From assembly GCA_944384205.1 (NCBI GenBank), contig CALWSL010000002.1, positions 124,001 through 188,000 on the forward strand: 64,000 bases of DNA, read 5' to 3'. Both the position numbers and the translations under genes were made by a program. This DNA is from an uncultured Acetatifactor sp. (GTDB lineage: Bacteria; Bacillota; Clostridia; Lachnospirales; Lachnospiraceae). How positions within the stretch are numbered: position 1 is the first letter of the stretch; the number at the start of each line of letters is the position of its first letter. Of this stretch, positions 34,736 to 43,392 are shown piece by piece. The notes under the pieces are model-generated. The model searched no databases. It was not told the origin of the DNA and was given only the letters and a program-made list of their open reading frames with translations.

Positions 34736-35473
34736 TTAAATATGATTACTCATTTCTTTTTTCAGCTGACGCATGATTTTTTTCTCAAGACGTGAAATAT
34801 AAGACTGTGAGATTCCCAGAAAGCTCGCTACTTCCTTCTGCGTCATTTCATTGCCGTCCCTGCTGCCCAGACCAAAACGCAGCTTAATAATGGTTTTTTC
34901 CCTGTCCGAAAGCTTATCTATGGCGCCCATCAAAAGATTTCTTTCCACTTCGCTTTCCATACCGCGATAAATGACGTCCTCATCTGTTCCCAGAATATCA
35001 GACAGAAGCAGTTCATTTCCGTCCCAATCCACATTCAGCGGCTCATCAATGGAGACCTCCAGCCTTGTCTTATTATTTCTGCGCAGGTACATCAGAATTT
35101 CATTTTCAATACATCGTGAAGCATAAGTGGCGAGCTTGATATTTTTTGCAGGATTAAAAGTGTTAATGGATTTTATCAATCCAATTGTCCCGATAGAAAT
35201 CAAATCCTCCACACCGACACCCGTATTATCAAATTTCTTAGCTATGTACACCACCAGTCTCAGATTATGCTCTATCAATATGGCTTTCGCCTCATCCTCA
35301 TATTCCGTTCCAAGGTCGCTGATTACCTGATTTTCCTGTTCCAGCTCCAATGGCGGCGGTAATACCTCCGCACCCCCTATATAGTGAATATCGCCCTTTC
35401 TATGCAAAAGAACCTTCTCTCTGCGAATAAACTTAAACTGTAATTTACCCGGAACTGCCACCTTCAATATCAT
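34736..35473 (-). CDS. sigE: RNA polymerase sporulation sigma factor SigE (pro-form)
   Basis: 245 residues. Mother-cell sigma factor made as an inactive precursor. The N-terminal pro-region (about 1-30, [15 protein letters not shown]...) ends before [12 protein letters not shown], where SpoIIGA cleaves in Bacillus. Region 2 is [18 protein letters not shown] and region 4 [16 protein letters not shown]. It starts 2 nt after the spoIIGA stop, so the protease and its substrate are co-translated. Confidence 0.97.
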   Translation of the reverse strand: MILKVAVPGKLQFKFIRREKVLLHRKGDIHYIGGAEVLPPPLELEQENQVISDLGTEYEDEAKAILIEHNLRLVVYIAKKFDNTGVGVEDLISIGTIGLIKSINTFNPAKNIKLATYASRCIENEILMYLRRNNKTRLEVSIDEPLNVDWDGNELLLSDILGTDEDVIYRGMESEVERNLLMGAIDKLSDREKTIIKLRFGLGSRDGNEMTQKEVASFLGISQSYISRLEKKIMRQLKKEMSNHI

Positions 35474-35475
35474 AA

Positions 35476-36312
35476 TTAACCAAACCTTTCTTTCTTAATT
35501 TCTTGTTTTTCCTCTAAAAGTCCGGGGTTTAAGATCATTTTTACATGACCTCTACCGCCGTTTTCTCCTGATGCAATGTACTCATCACAGACCGCAACGT
35601 AAGTTTCTTTGCAGATTTTGGTCACTCCATCCATCTCAATCTGCATTTCCGGCAAAAGATATCCTTTCAGGATACCTCTTTTTTTTCCAATGCTATGATA
35701 GGGAATTGCCCGATAAAAAGGCGGTTCCTCCTTCCAAAGACTCAAAACCACATCCCGTTCCAGAATGGATACCGGTTTGCCGCTGATTGGCTCCACCAGA
35801 CTGTTTCCCGTGTCTAAGAGCGCTGTCACCGTTATTCTGCTGCCTTTGCAAATCAGGGTGACCTTACACAGAGATTGCTGTCCGTTTCTGCGCTCCATAA
35901 AATACCCCATCAGCAGGCAGAGTATTGCCCCACATCCGAGAATTCCCCAGATTCCCATCATCCGCCGTTCCATCCATGGAATCCTTTTTAAAAGCAGCAT
36001 TGCACCTCCCATCAGTATGGAATACATAAGAATACTTTCCCATACCCTGAAAAAGGTATGAAGATTATGAATGCGGAATGCAACGGCAATCATGACGGTA
36101 TTTCCCAGCAAAGCCCCTATTGCAAATCGAAACCACCATGGTCCGATACCCAAAAAAGGGGAAAAATACAGTACGGCTCCAACTGCTGCTCCCAGAACCA
36201 GTCGCTTTCGCGTGGCAGTGCGAAATAAACTTTTGTTTACCAGGAGGAGCAGATACAGGTTCATCACAAAATTCACCAGAAACAGACTGTCCGCATACAG
36301 CTCATAATACAT
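35476..36312 (-). CDS. spoIIGA: Sigma-E processing peptidase SpoIIGA
   Basis: 278 residues. Five membrane helices in the first 150 residues ([15 protein letters not shown]...) are followed by a cytoplasmic aspartic-protease domain with the catalytic motif [12 protein letters not shown]. It cleaves pro-SigE after a signal from forespore SpoIIR. The gene is directly upstream of sigE. Its promoter region has a Spo0A box and a -35/-10 pair with a 21-bp spacer. Confidence 0.95.
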   Translation of the reverse strand: MYYELYADSLFLVNFVMNLYLLLLVNKSLFRTATRKRLVLGAAVGAVLYFSPFLGIGPWWFRFAIGALLGNTVMIAVAFRIHNLHTFFRVWESILMYSILMGGAMLLLKRIPWMERRMMGIWGILGCGAILCLLMGYFMERRNGQQSLCKVTLICKGSRITVTALLDTGNSLVEPISGKPVSILERDVVLSLWKEEPPFYRAIPYHSIGKKRGILKGYLLPEMQIEMDGVTKICKETYVAVCDEYIASGENGGRGHVKMILNPGLLEEKQEIKKERFG

Positions 36313-36337
36313 TACATCACCCTTTCTTTTCAGATTT

Positions 36338-36370
36338 ATTATAAAGGGAGGAAGGTAAGGAATTTGTCAA
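36338..36370 (-). promoter_or_regulatory. spoIIG-type promoter with 21-bp spacer
   Basis: Minus strand perfect TTGACA (36365-36370) and perfect TATAAT (36338-36343), 21 bp apart. Normal spacing is 17, but the Bacillus subtilis spoIIG promoter has a similar overlong spacer and needs phosphorylated Spo0A. A Spo0A-like TGTCAAA overlaps the -35 on the plus strand. Confidence 0.75.
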
Positions 36371-36406
36371 AAAAGAGATTAAGGACGAGCTTTTCGCTCT
36401 AGAAGA

Positions 36407-36413
36407 TTCGACA
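36407..36413 (-). promoter_or_regulatory. Spo0A box
   Basis: Minus strand TGTCGAA, an exact 0A-box core, about 80 bp before the predicted spoIIGA start point, similar to the upstream Spo0A site of Bacillus spoIIG. It abuts the ftsZ terminator. Confidence 0.6.
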
Positions 36414-36449
36414 AAAGCATGTCCCAAACGCCATTGGAACATGCTTGTC
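36410..36449 (-). terminator. ftsZ terminator hairpin
   Basis: Long imperfect stem GACAAGCATGT-TCCAA/TTGGG-ACATGCTTTTGTC with a 6-nt loop. It has no clear U tract but is the only strong hairpin after ftsZ. Confidence 0.55.
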
Positions 36450-36489
36450 TTTACTTTATACTTCATTCACTTAAAATATGTTCTCAAAA

Positions 36490-37665
36490 TTACTTTTTCT
36501 GCAGGAAATCAGGAATTTTTAATGTTTTCTCCTCAACAGAGCTTCTGATATCCGCAGGCTTGCGAATGCCTGTAAAGGGCTGTGCCGTAGCAGCGGGATT
36601 GGAAGTTTGCGCCGGCTGGATATTTAATCCCTTTAATGTATTCGGTGTGATATGTGCAGTGGGCTGTCTGTAAGCGGAGCCTGCGCCCAATCTGTTCTGC
36701 ACAGAGTTGGCCGGTACGTCCTCCAGACCGGTAGCGATTACGGTAATCGTACAGTTATCGGTTTTGGATGCGTCATACATCGCGCCAAAGATAATGTTAA
36801 CATCATCTCCCGCCAACTCCTGAACATAGCTTGCAGCGTCGGAAGCGTCCGCCAGTGTTATATCGCCGGACACATTGATAATCACATGGGTTGCACCCGA
36901 AATCGTGGTCTCCAGCAAAGGGCTTTCCACTGCCATCTTAACAGCGTCAAGCGCCTTGTCATCGCCTTTGCCTTCACCAATGCCGATATGTGCAATACCC
37001 TTGTCCTTCATAACCGTCTGAACGTCAGCAAAATCCAGATTGATAACGGAAGGAACATTAATCAGATCCGTAATACCCTGTACCGCCTGCTGCAATACTT
37101 CATCAGCCTTCTTAAGCGCCTCAGGCATGGTAGTACGCCTGTCCACAATCTCTAACAGCTTATCGTTCGGAATAACAATCAGGGTATCAACATTTTCTTT
37201 AATACGCTCAATACCGTTCAAAGCATTCACCATACGCGCCTTTGCCTCAAAACGGAAAGGTTTTGTGACAACGCCGACGGTCAGTATTCCCATATCCTTT
37301 GCCAGTTTTGCGACAACAGGCGCCGCCCCGGTACCTGTACCGCCGCCCATACCACAGGTAACGAATACCATATCCGCTCCCTTTAATGCTGCGGAAATCT
37401 CCTCGGAACTCTCCTCTGCCGCTTTCTCGCCTACCTCCGGCTTTGCACCGGCGCCAAGACCCTTTGTCAGTTTTTCACCGATTTGTAACAGCTTCGGCGC
37501 TTTACACAACTGTAACGCCTGTTTATCGGTATTTACTCCGATAAAGTCTACTCCGTCAATTTTTTCATCAATCATTCTATTTACAGCATTATTACCTGCT
37601 CCGCCAACACCGACAACGATGATTTTGGCAGCAGATTCAGCGTCATTTGTCTTAATCTCAAGCAA
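36490..37665 (-). CDS. ftsZ: Cell division protein FtsZ
   Basis: 391 residues from the TTG at 37665, eight bases after AAGGAGG. The GTG at 37683 would lie before that site. It is the tubulin-like GTPase forming the division ring. It has [13 protein letters not shown], the tubulin signature [11 protein letters not shown], and the T7-loop region [11 protein letters not shown]. The tail ends [11 protein letters not shown], the conserved peptide that binds membrane tethers. No ftsA is in the cluster, so another tether such as SepF is probable. It is last in the division cluster. Confidence 0.96.
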   Translation of the reverse strand: MLEIKTNDAESAAKIIVVGVGGAGNNAVNRMIDEKIDGVDFIGVNTDKQALQLCKAPKLLQIGEKLTKGLGAGAKPEVGEKAAEESSEEISAALKGADMVFVTCGMGGGTGTGAAPVVAKLAKDMGILTVGVVTKPFRFEAKARMVNALNGIERIKENVDTLIVIPNDKLLEIVDRRTTMPEALKKADEVLQQAVQGITDLINVPSVINLDFADVQTVMKDKGIAHIGIGEGKGDDKALDAVKMAVESPLLETTISGATHVIINVSGDITLADASDAASYVQELAGDDVNIIFGAMYDASKTDNCTITVIATGLEDVPANSVQNRLGAGSAYRQPTAHITPNTLKGLNIQPAQTSNPAATAQPFTGIRKPADIRSSVEEKTLKIPDFLQKK

Positions 37666-37776
37666 GGGTATGTCCTCCTTCACATATTCACTCCAGTTTA
37701 AATTCCATATAAACTATCATATAATTATTTCACAAATTAATCAACCCATTTTTTTAGATTTTTGCACATTCCGTTT

Positions 37777-38523
37777 TTAGCTATTATCAGGTTTAAACGT
37801 AAATCTTCCGTTTCCTTCCTCATAATTTTCCATCTGAAGGATGCCGCTTTTTCCTGTAAGCTCCGAAAGAAAATCGGGCAAAAGCATAATCTTGTCCTCC
37901 ATGGCAGCATCTTCTTTCCCTAAAGCCACCTTTATGTCGCCGAAATAAATCGTAATTTCACCGGAGGAATGGAAATAAATCTTGTCCGCAGTCAGCTCAT
38001 ACTTATTTAAGAGCTTGGTCAGATTCAATATGGTGTTAAACACTTCCGTATTCTCTACCGGCAGAGGCTCTCCCAAAACAATATGGTCAAAGGAAAGCCC
38101 TGTGATTTGCGGAACCCCCACCGTTTTTACGCTTGAACTCTCCACTACACAGCCATCCTTATCAAAATACATATACGTATCCAGATACTTTACATAGCCT
38201 GCCAGCGCCTTCTCATATACGGTTATTTTTACGGTATCAGGAGACAGGATACTGACATCCATCACATCCACAAAAGGGATGTTCTCAACTCCCTTATTCT
38301 CGTATTTCATTGAAAGATAAAGTGAATTATCCCCAAGAGGTCCATCCATGACGATAGCTTTTATCTCGTCCTCGGTATAATGGACGTTTCCCTCCACATA
38401 CACAGTTTTCACTGTATAGGTGTTCAGCACGTAATAGATGCCGCCCAAAAAGCCTGCAACAATCACTAAGACCACCAGTATTTTAATTCCTGTTCTTTTC
38501 CTGCTTCTATACACCTGCCACAC
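37777..38523 (-). CDS. ftsQ: Cell division protein FtsQ/DivIB
   Basis: 248 residues. Cytoplasmic basic start (YRSRKRTG), one membrane helix (ILVVLVIVAGFLGGIYYVL) and a POTRA-type domain beginning VKTVYVEGNVHYTEDEI. It bridges the divisome with FtsL and DivIC outside the membrane. The start is a GTG at 38523 that overlaps murA by 17 nt; a GTG at 38514 is a close alternative. Confidence 0.88.
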   Translation of the reverse strand: MWQVYRSRKRTGIKILVVLVIVAGFLGGIYYVLNTYTVKTVYVEGNVHYTEDEIKAIVMDGPLGDNSLYLSMKYENKGVENIPFVDVMDVSILSPDTVKITVYEKALAGYVKYLDTYMYFDKDGCVVESSSVKTVGVPQITGLSFDHIVLGEPLPVENTEVFNTILNLTKLLNKYELTADKIYFHSSGEITIYFGDIKVALGKEDAAMEDKIMLLPDFLSELTGKSGILQMENYEEGNGRFTFKPDNS

Positions 38524-39760
38524 GCGCTCCTAACTCTCTTAAGTCTTTACAGATATTCTCATAACCCCGATAGATATACGAACATCCTGTAACGGTACTT
38601 TCGCCCTCTGCAGACAATGCCGCCAGAATAAGCGCTGCTCCGCCCCGAAGCTCCTTTGCCTCCATCTGCGCACCACGAAGTTTTTCCACTCCCCTTACCA
38701 GTACACAGCCGGAGTTAATTCCGGTAATATCAGCTCCCATTTTCTTAAGAGGTTCCACCACCTGAAAACGGTTCTCAAAGATGGTTTCCTCTATCCTGCA
38801 TTCCCCTTCTGCACCTGCAAGGGTTGCAAGCGCCATAGACTGCAAATCCGTGGGAAATCCGGGATAAGGCGCTGTCCTGATGGCTTTGACCGCTTTCGCT
38901 CTCTCTGCCGCCTGCACATAAATGCCTTCCTCCGTCAAATCACACTGGGCGCCCATTCTTTCTGCAACCTTGAGCACGGCTTCCATCTGCCTGTAGGGTG
39001 CATTTTCCAAAAGCACGCAGCCTCCGGTTGCAATCGCTCCAAACAGATAGGTTCCTGCCACAATTCTGTCCTCCGGAATCCGGTAACTGGTTCCGTAAAG
39101 AGGTCTTCCTCCCTGAATGGTCAGCGTTCCCGTACCGATACCATCTATCACGGCGCCGCATTTTTCCAGATAGTGACACAGCGCATCAATCTCCGGTTCC
39201 TTTGCCGCTCCCCTGATAATCGTATCTCCCTCTGCCATCACCGCCGCCAGAATAATATTTTCCGTGGCTCCTACGCTGGCAAAGGGCAAAGTAACTTCCG
39301 CTCCATGCAGTCCTTCCGTCCTGGCAAAAAGCATTCCCTGCTCTTCCCGAAAATCCACTCCCATTTTCTGCAGGGCATAAATGTGAATATCTATCGGACG
39401 TTTTCCAATCATACAGCCGCCCGGATATTCCATCGCCACCTCGCCGCATCTGCCAATCAGGGCGCCCAGCAGGCACAGGGAAGAACGCATACCCTTAATT
39501 GCATCCGCAGGCATCTCACCCCTGCAGACATTCCACGCATTCACACGGATACCGTTCTCCTCCCAGCGTACCTTTAGCCCCAGACTTCTAAGCAGGCTTA
39601 CCATGCGATGTACATCCGCTATTCTCGGGCAGTTGTATATACAGGAGGTCTCTTTTGTAAGCAGAGTTGCCGCCAGTACCGGCAATGCCGCATTCTTAGA
39701 GCCCTGAATGCGAACCTTTCCCTGCAGGGCAACACCACCTTGAACGTGAATTGAATCCAT
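38507..39760 (-). CDS. murA: UDP-GlcNAc 1-carboxyvinyltransferase
   Basis: 417 residues. Commits UDP-GlcNAc to peptidoglycan by enolpyruvyl transfer from PEP. QGSKNAALPVLAA holds the Lys/Asn substrate residues, and GGCMIGKRPIDIH the catalytic, fosfomycin-sensitive Cys. It lies between ftsW and ftsQ, where many Bacillota have murG and murB. Confidence 0.95.
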   Translation of the reverse strand: MDSIHVQGGVALQGKVRIQGSKNAALPVLAATLLTKETSCIYNCPRIADVHRMVSLLRSLGLKVRWEENGIRVNAWNVCRGEMPADAIKGMRSSLCLLGALIGRCGEVAMEYPGGCMIGKRPIDIHIYALQKMGVDFREEQGMLFARTEGLHGAEVTLPFASVGATENIILAAVMAEGDTIIRGAAKEPEIDALCHYLEKCGAVIDGIGTGTLTIQGGRPLYGTSYRIPEDRIVAGTYLFGAIATGGCVLLENAPYRQMEAVLKVAERMGAQCDLTEEGIYVQAAERAKAVKAIRTAPYPGFPTDLQSMALATLAGAEGECRIEETIFENRFQVVEPLKKMGADITGINSGCVLVRGVEKLRGAQMEAKELRGGAALILAALSAEGESTVTGCSYIYRGYENICKDLRELGARVAGV

Positions 39761-39849
39761 GTGACACCATCCGACCTATTTTTGATTTACTCTAACTATT
39801 GTATTCTATGCACATGGTCTTATGATGGTACCTTGTACTGCCGTATGTT

Positions 39850-41028
39850 TTACAGTTCCTTCAACTGGATTCGTCTTGCCACGCTCAGCACCAGTCCGAT
39901 TTCAATTAAAAGAAACATCACAGAGGAGCCTCCGTAACTGATAAACGGCAGGGAAATACCGGTATTGGGAATGGAGCCGGTAACAACGGCAATATTCAGG
40001 ATTGCCTGTACCGCAATGTGACCGATAACTCCCACTACCAGCATGGCTCCGAATAAATCCGGAGCATTGTTCGCTATAATCATCATTCTCCAAATCAGCA
40101 TAATAAACATCACAATAATGGCAATGGCTCCAAACAATCCAAGCTCCTCACAGATAATGGAAAATATCATATCATTCTGTGCTTCCGGCAGGAAATTCAG
40201 CTTTTGCATACTCTGCCCAAGCCCTTTTCCCCAAATGCCGCCGCTTCCGATTGCATAAAGTCCCTGAAGGGTCTGAAATCCGACGCCCTGTGCATCGCTT
40301 TCCGGGTCAAGCCATACCCGGATACGGGCAAAACGGAAATTTCCGCTTCCATCAGAATTTATCACATAAAATACCAGCAGCGCCGCCGCTGCGACAACTC
40401 CTACACCTGCAATGACAAACTTCTTATAATCAGGGCTCGCCACGAACACCATTAAAATCGCGATTGCCATTACAATAATTGCCGAGCTCATATTATTTGT
40501 GACCTGCCAGATTAACAGCACTATGGGAAGCGGAATTGCCATCATAAGGAAAAATCCCTTCATTGTGCGGACACTTTTTCCCATTTTGCACACCATAACT
40601 GCCAGAAATAATATCATACAAAGCTTTGCCACCTCGGCGGGCTGCACCTGAAATCCGATACCGGGAATACGTATCCATCGTCTCGCACCGTTCGCCTCAA
40701 TACCAAGAGGGGTTTTCACCAACAGAATTAATATCACAGACACCACATACCCAAGCACGGCAAAGCGTTCCCAGAAATGATAGGGGATATTGGCAACCAC
40801 AATCATAGCCGCCATTCCGACTACAATCGCCACTGCCTGCTTTTTCAGATAATAAGCCGCATCGCCAAATTCCGTATATGCCTCATAAGAACTGGCGGAA
40901 TAGATCATGATGAGACCAAATCCCAATAAAAATAAAACAATGAACAGCAGACTATAGTCAAAAAAGTACTCTGATTGCTCTTTTTTCTTTTTTCTGATTC
41001 CACTTTTCCGGATTGTCCTTGTTGTCAT
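39850..41028 (-). CDS. ftsW: SEDS peptidoglycan glycosyltransferase (FtsW/SpoVE)
   Basis: 392 residues, about ten membrane helices. SEDS-type polymerase of lipid II that works with a class B PBP. It has GIEANGARRWIRIPGIGFQVQPAEVAKL, IICEELGLFGA and the C-terminal ISLPFISYGGSS. SpoVE (spore cortex) and FtsW (division) cannot be separated by motifs. Two class B PBPs are in the same cluster. It lies 18 nt after murD. Confidence 0.93.
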   Translation of the reverse strand: MTTRTIRKSGIRKKKKEQSEYFFDYSLLFIVLFLLGFGLIMIYSASSYEAYTEFGDAAYYLKKQAVAIVVGMAAMIVVANIPYHFWERFAVLGYVVSVILILLVKTPLGIEANGARRWIRIPGIGFQVQPAEVAKLCMILFLAVMVCKMGKSVRTMKGFFLMMAIPLPIVLLIWQVTNNMSSAIIVMAIAILMVFVASPDYKKFVIAGVGVVAAAALLVFYVINSDGSGNFRFARIRVWLDPESDAQGVGFQTLQGLYAIGSGGIWGKGLGQSMQKLNFLPEAQNDMIFSIICEELGLFGAIAIIVMFIMLIWRMMIIANNAPDLFGAMLVVGVIGHIAVQAILNIAVVTGSIPNTGISLPFISYGGSSVMFLLIEIGLVLSVARRIQLKEL

Positions 41029-41046
41029 AGAAACTCCCTTTCGTCT

Positions 41047-42414
41047 TTATTCTGCAAGACTGTGAACATATTCCTTGAATATCTGTCCGCGCACCTCATA
41101 GTTCGGGAACATGCCCCAGCTTGCACAGGCAGGAGACAATAAAACCGCATCCCCGCTCTCTGCAAGCTCTGTGCAAAGCCGCAGGCACTGCTCAAAGGTT
41201 TCTGCAAACTTAATATTGGTAAAGCCATGCGCCTTCGCACACGCGGCAATTTTCTCTTTCGTCTCTCCAATCAGCACCAGCCATTTTACCTTTCCGTCAA
41301 AGCTCTCAATCCATTCGTCGTACTCGCTCTGCTTATCGTAACCGCCGCCAATTAAAACGGTGGGTCCTCTCATGGCTTTGATTCCCTGAATTGCCGCATC
41401 GGGATTGGTTCCCTTGGAATCGTTGTAATAATCCACGCCGCCTTTGGTAGCCACAAACTCAATTCGATGCTCCACGGCATGAAACTCTCTGATAACGGAA
41501 AGAATGGTCTCCATTGGCACCTTCATCCCCTCTGCAATGGCGATTGCCGCCATGACATTTTCCACATTACAGATTCCTACCAGCTTCATGTCCGTATGAA
41601 TATCCAGAAGCTCCGTCACTTGTCCGGAAACACTTTTTACAATCTTGTCATCCTTTAAGAAATAACCGTCTGTAAGCTCTCTTTTTGAGGAAAACAGCAC
41701 AACCCTTGCCGGGCATCTCCCCGCAAAATCGCGGGTGTATTCGTTTTCATAGTTGAGGACACAGATATCTTCCCCGGTCTGATTGGAGGCAACCGCCTCC
41801 TTTGCCTTTACATAAGCCGCCATGGTATGATGACGGTTTAAATGATCCGGCGTCACATTTAATATGGCGGATGCCACGGGATGAAAGGTCTGTATCGTTT
41901 CCAACTGAAAGGAACTGATTTCTCCTACCGTAACCGTATCCGCCGCTGTTTTCAGGACCTCCATCGTATAAGGATTACCGATATTTCCCACCACAAAGGT
42001 CTTCTCCGCTCCGTAATATGCCTTCATAATCTCGCCCACGAGCGTGGTTGTAGTGGTCTTTCCGTTGGTTCCGGTAATGGCTATTACCTTTCCCTGCTCC
42101 GCCAGAAATCCCAATTCAATTTCACCGATAATCTTCACGCCTCTGTCACGCATTCTGTTTACCAGCGGAATATCCGTGGGAACGCCGGGACTTAATACTG
42201 CAACCTCAACACGCTGCTCCACCTCCGTAGGAAGCTCCCCTGCGATACAGGTCGCGTTACTTCCTTCAGGAAGCTTTTTTTTAAGCTCCTCCACAGTTAT
42301 CTTTTCATTACTGTCATACAATATCACTTCCGCTTTCATGTGTTCCAGCAGGCTTAACGCCCCGATTCCGCTGATACCGGAACCGATTACCAGACACGTT
42401 TGTCCTTTTAACAT
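41047..42414 (-). CDS. murD: UDP-MurNAc-L-alanine:D-glutamate ligase
   Basis: 455 residues. Adds D-Glu in cytoplasmic peptidoglycan precursor synthesis. P-loop AITGTNGKTTTTTLVGEI, then NVTPDHLNRH, HRIEFVATKGGVDYYNDSKGTNPDA and LLSPACASWGMFPNYEVRG, all Mur-ligase landmarks. It starts 18 nt after the mraY stop. Confidence 0.97.
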   Translation of the reverse strand: MLKGQTCLVIGSGISGIGALSLLEHMKAEVILYDSNEKITVEELKKKLPEGSNATCIAGELPTEVEQRVEVAVLSPGVPTDIPLVNRMRDRGVKIIGEIELGFLAEQGKVIAITGTNGKTTTTTLVGEIMKAYYGAEKTFVVGNIGNPYTMEVLKTAADTVTVGEISSFQLETIQTFHPVASAILNVTPDHLNRHHTMAAYVKAKEAVASNQTGEDICVLNYENEYTRDFAGRCPARVVLFSSKRELTDGYFLKDDKIVKSVSGQVTELLDIHTDMKLVGICNVENVMAAIAIAEGMKVPMETILSVIREFHAVEHRIEFVATKGGVDYYNDSKGTNPDAAIQGIKAMRGPTVLIGGGYDKQSEYDEWIESFDGKVKWLVLIGETKEKIAACAKAHGFTNIKFAETFEQCLRLCTELAESGDAVLLSPACASWGMFPNYEVRGQIFKEYVHSLAE

Positions 42415-42432
42415 AACTAACCTCCATACTTC

Positions 42433-43392
42433 TCACACTATCCCGAACAGCGCCGCAAGACACATCAGTGCAGTCACAATCGTAAATAATGCGACAATTT
42501 TCGTCTCTGACCAGCCGCAAAGCTCAAAATGATGATGTAACGGCGCCATCTTTAAAAGTCTTTTTCCACCGCTGAGCTTAAAATAACATACCTGCAGCAT
42601 TACGCTTTCCACCTCTATCAGATAGACAATACCTACGATGGCAATATAAAGCGGCATCTGCAGCATATAACCGCAGGCTGCCACAAAGCCTCCCAAGGCA
42701 AGGGAGCCGGTATCTCCCATAAATACCTCTGCGGGATATACATTAAACAATAAAAAACCCATCAGGGCTCCCACCACCGCACAGGTAACAGGCGCAATTC
42801 CGCTGCCCATACCGACGGCGGCAACAGAAAAGAAAACTGCCACCATGACCGTAACGCTTCCCGCCAGACCGTCCAGTCCGTCCGTAAAGTTCGTTCCGTT
42901 GACTGTGCCAAGCACCACAAAGAACAGCATCGGAATATTGAAACTTCCCAAATCAATATATTGTCCTCCGGCAAAGGGTATCCGCATCGCAAGACTGATA
43001 TCCGTATAATGCAGGAGATAATAGACAAAAACGCCGGTAACAAGAATCTGCCCAGCCAGCTTCTGCCACGCTGAAAGCCCCATGGAGCGTCTGCATACAA
43101 TCTTGATATAATCGTCCAGAAAACCCACCATTCCAAAACCTATCGTCAAAAACAGAACCGGCGCCGCCTCCTGATATGTACCGATATATGGCAGTGACGC
43201 CACTATCACACTGAACAGAATCAAAATTCCTCCCATCGTGGGAGTTCCTGTTTTTTTCAGGTGTGCTTCAGGTCCGTCCTCTCTGACAGTCTGACCGCAT
43301 TTCAGCTTCCGTAACATGGGAATGACAATCGGTCCCAGCACCGCACAGATTGTAAATGCCAGAACAATCGCCACAAGATTCGAGTTACTCAT
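42433..43392 (-). CDS. mraY: Phospho-MurNAc-pentapeptide transferase
   Basis: 319 residues, about ten membrane helices. Makes lipid I from UDP-MurNAc-pentapeptide and undecaprenyl phosphate. GTPTMGG, NFTDGLDGLAGS, FMGDTGSLALGG and the MAPLHHHFELCGW loop are the catalytic and family motifs. The start overlaps the upstream PBP stop as ATGA. Confidence 0.97.
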   Translation of the reverse strand: MSNSNLVAIVLAFTICAVLGPIVIPMLRKLKCGQTVREDGPEAHLKKTGTPTMGGILILFSVIVASLPYIGTYQEAAPVLFLTIGFGMVGFLDDYIKIVCRRSMGLSAWQKLAGQILVTGVFVYYLLHYTDISLAMRIPFAGGQYIDLGSFNIPMLFFVVLGTVNGTNFTDGLDGLAGSVTVMVAVFFSVAAVGMGSGIAPVTCAVVGALMGFLLFNVYPAEVFMGDTGSLALGGFVAACGYMLQMPLYIAIVGIVYLIEVESVMLQVCYFKLSGGKRLLKMAPLHHHFELCGWSETKIVALFTIVTALMCLAALFGIV

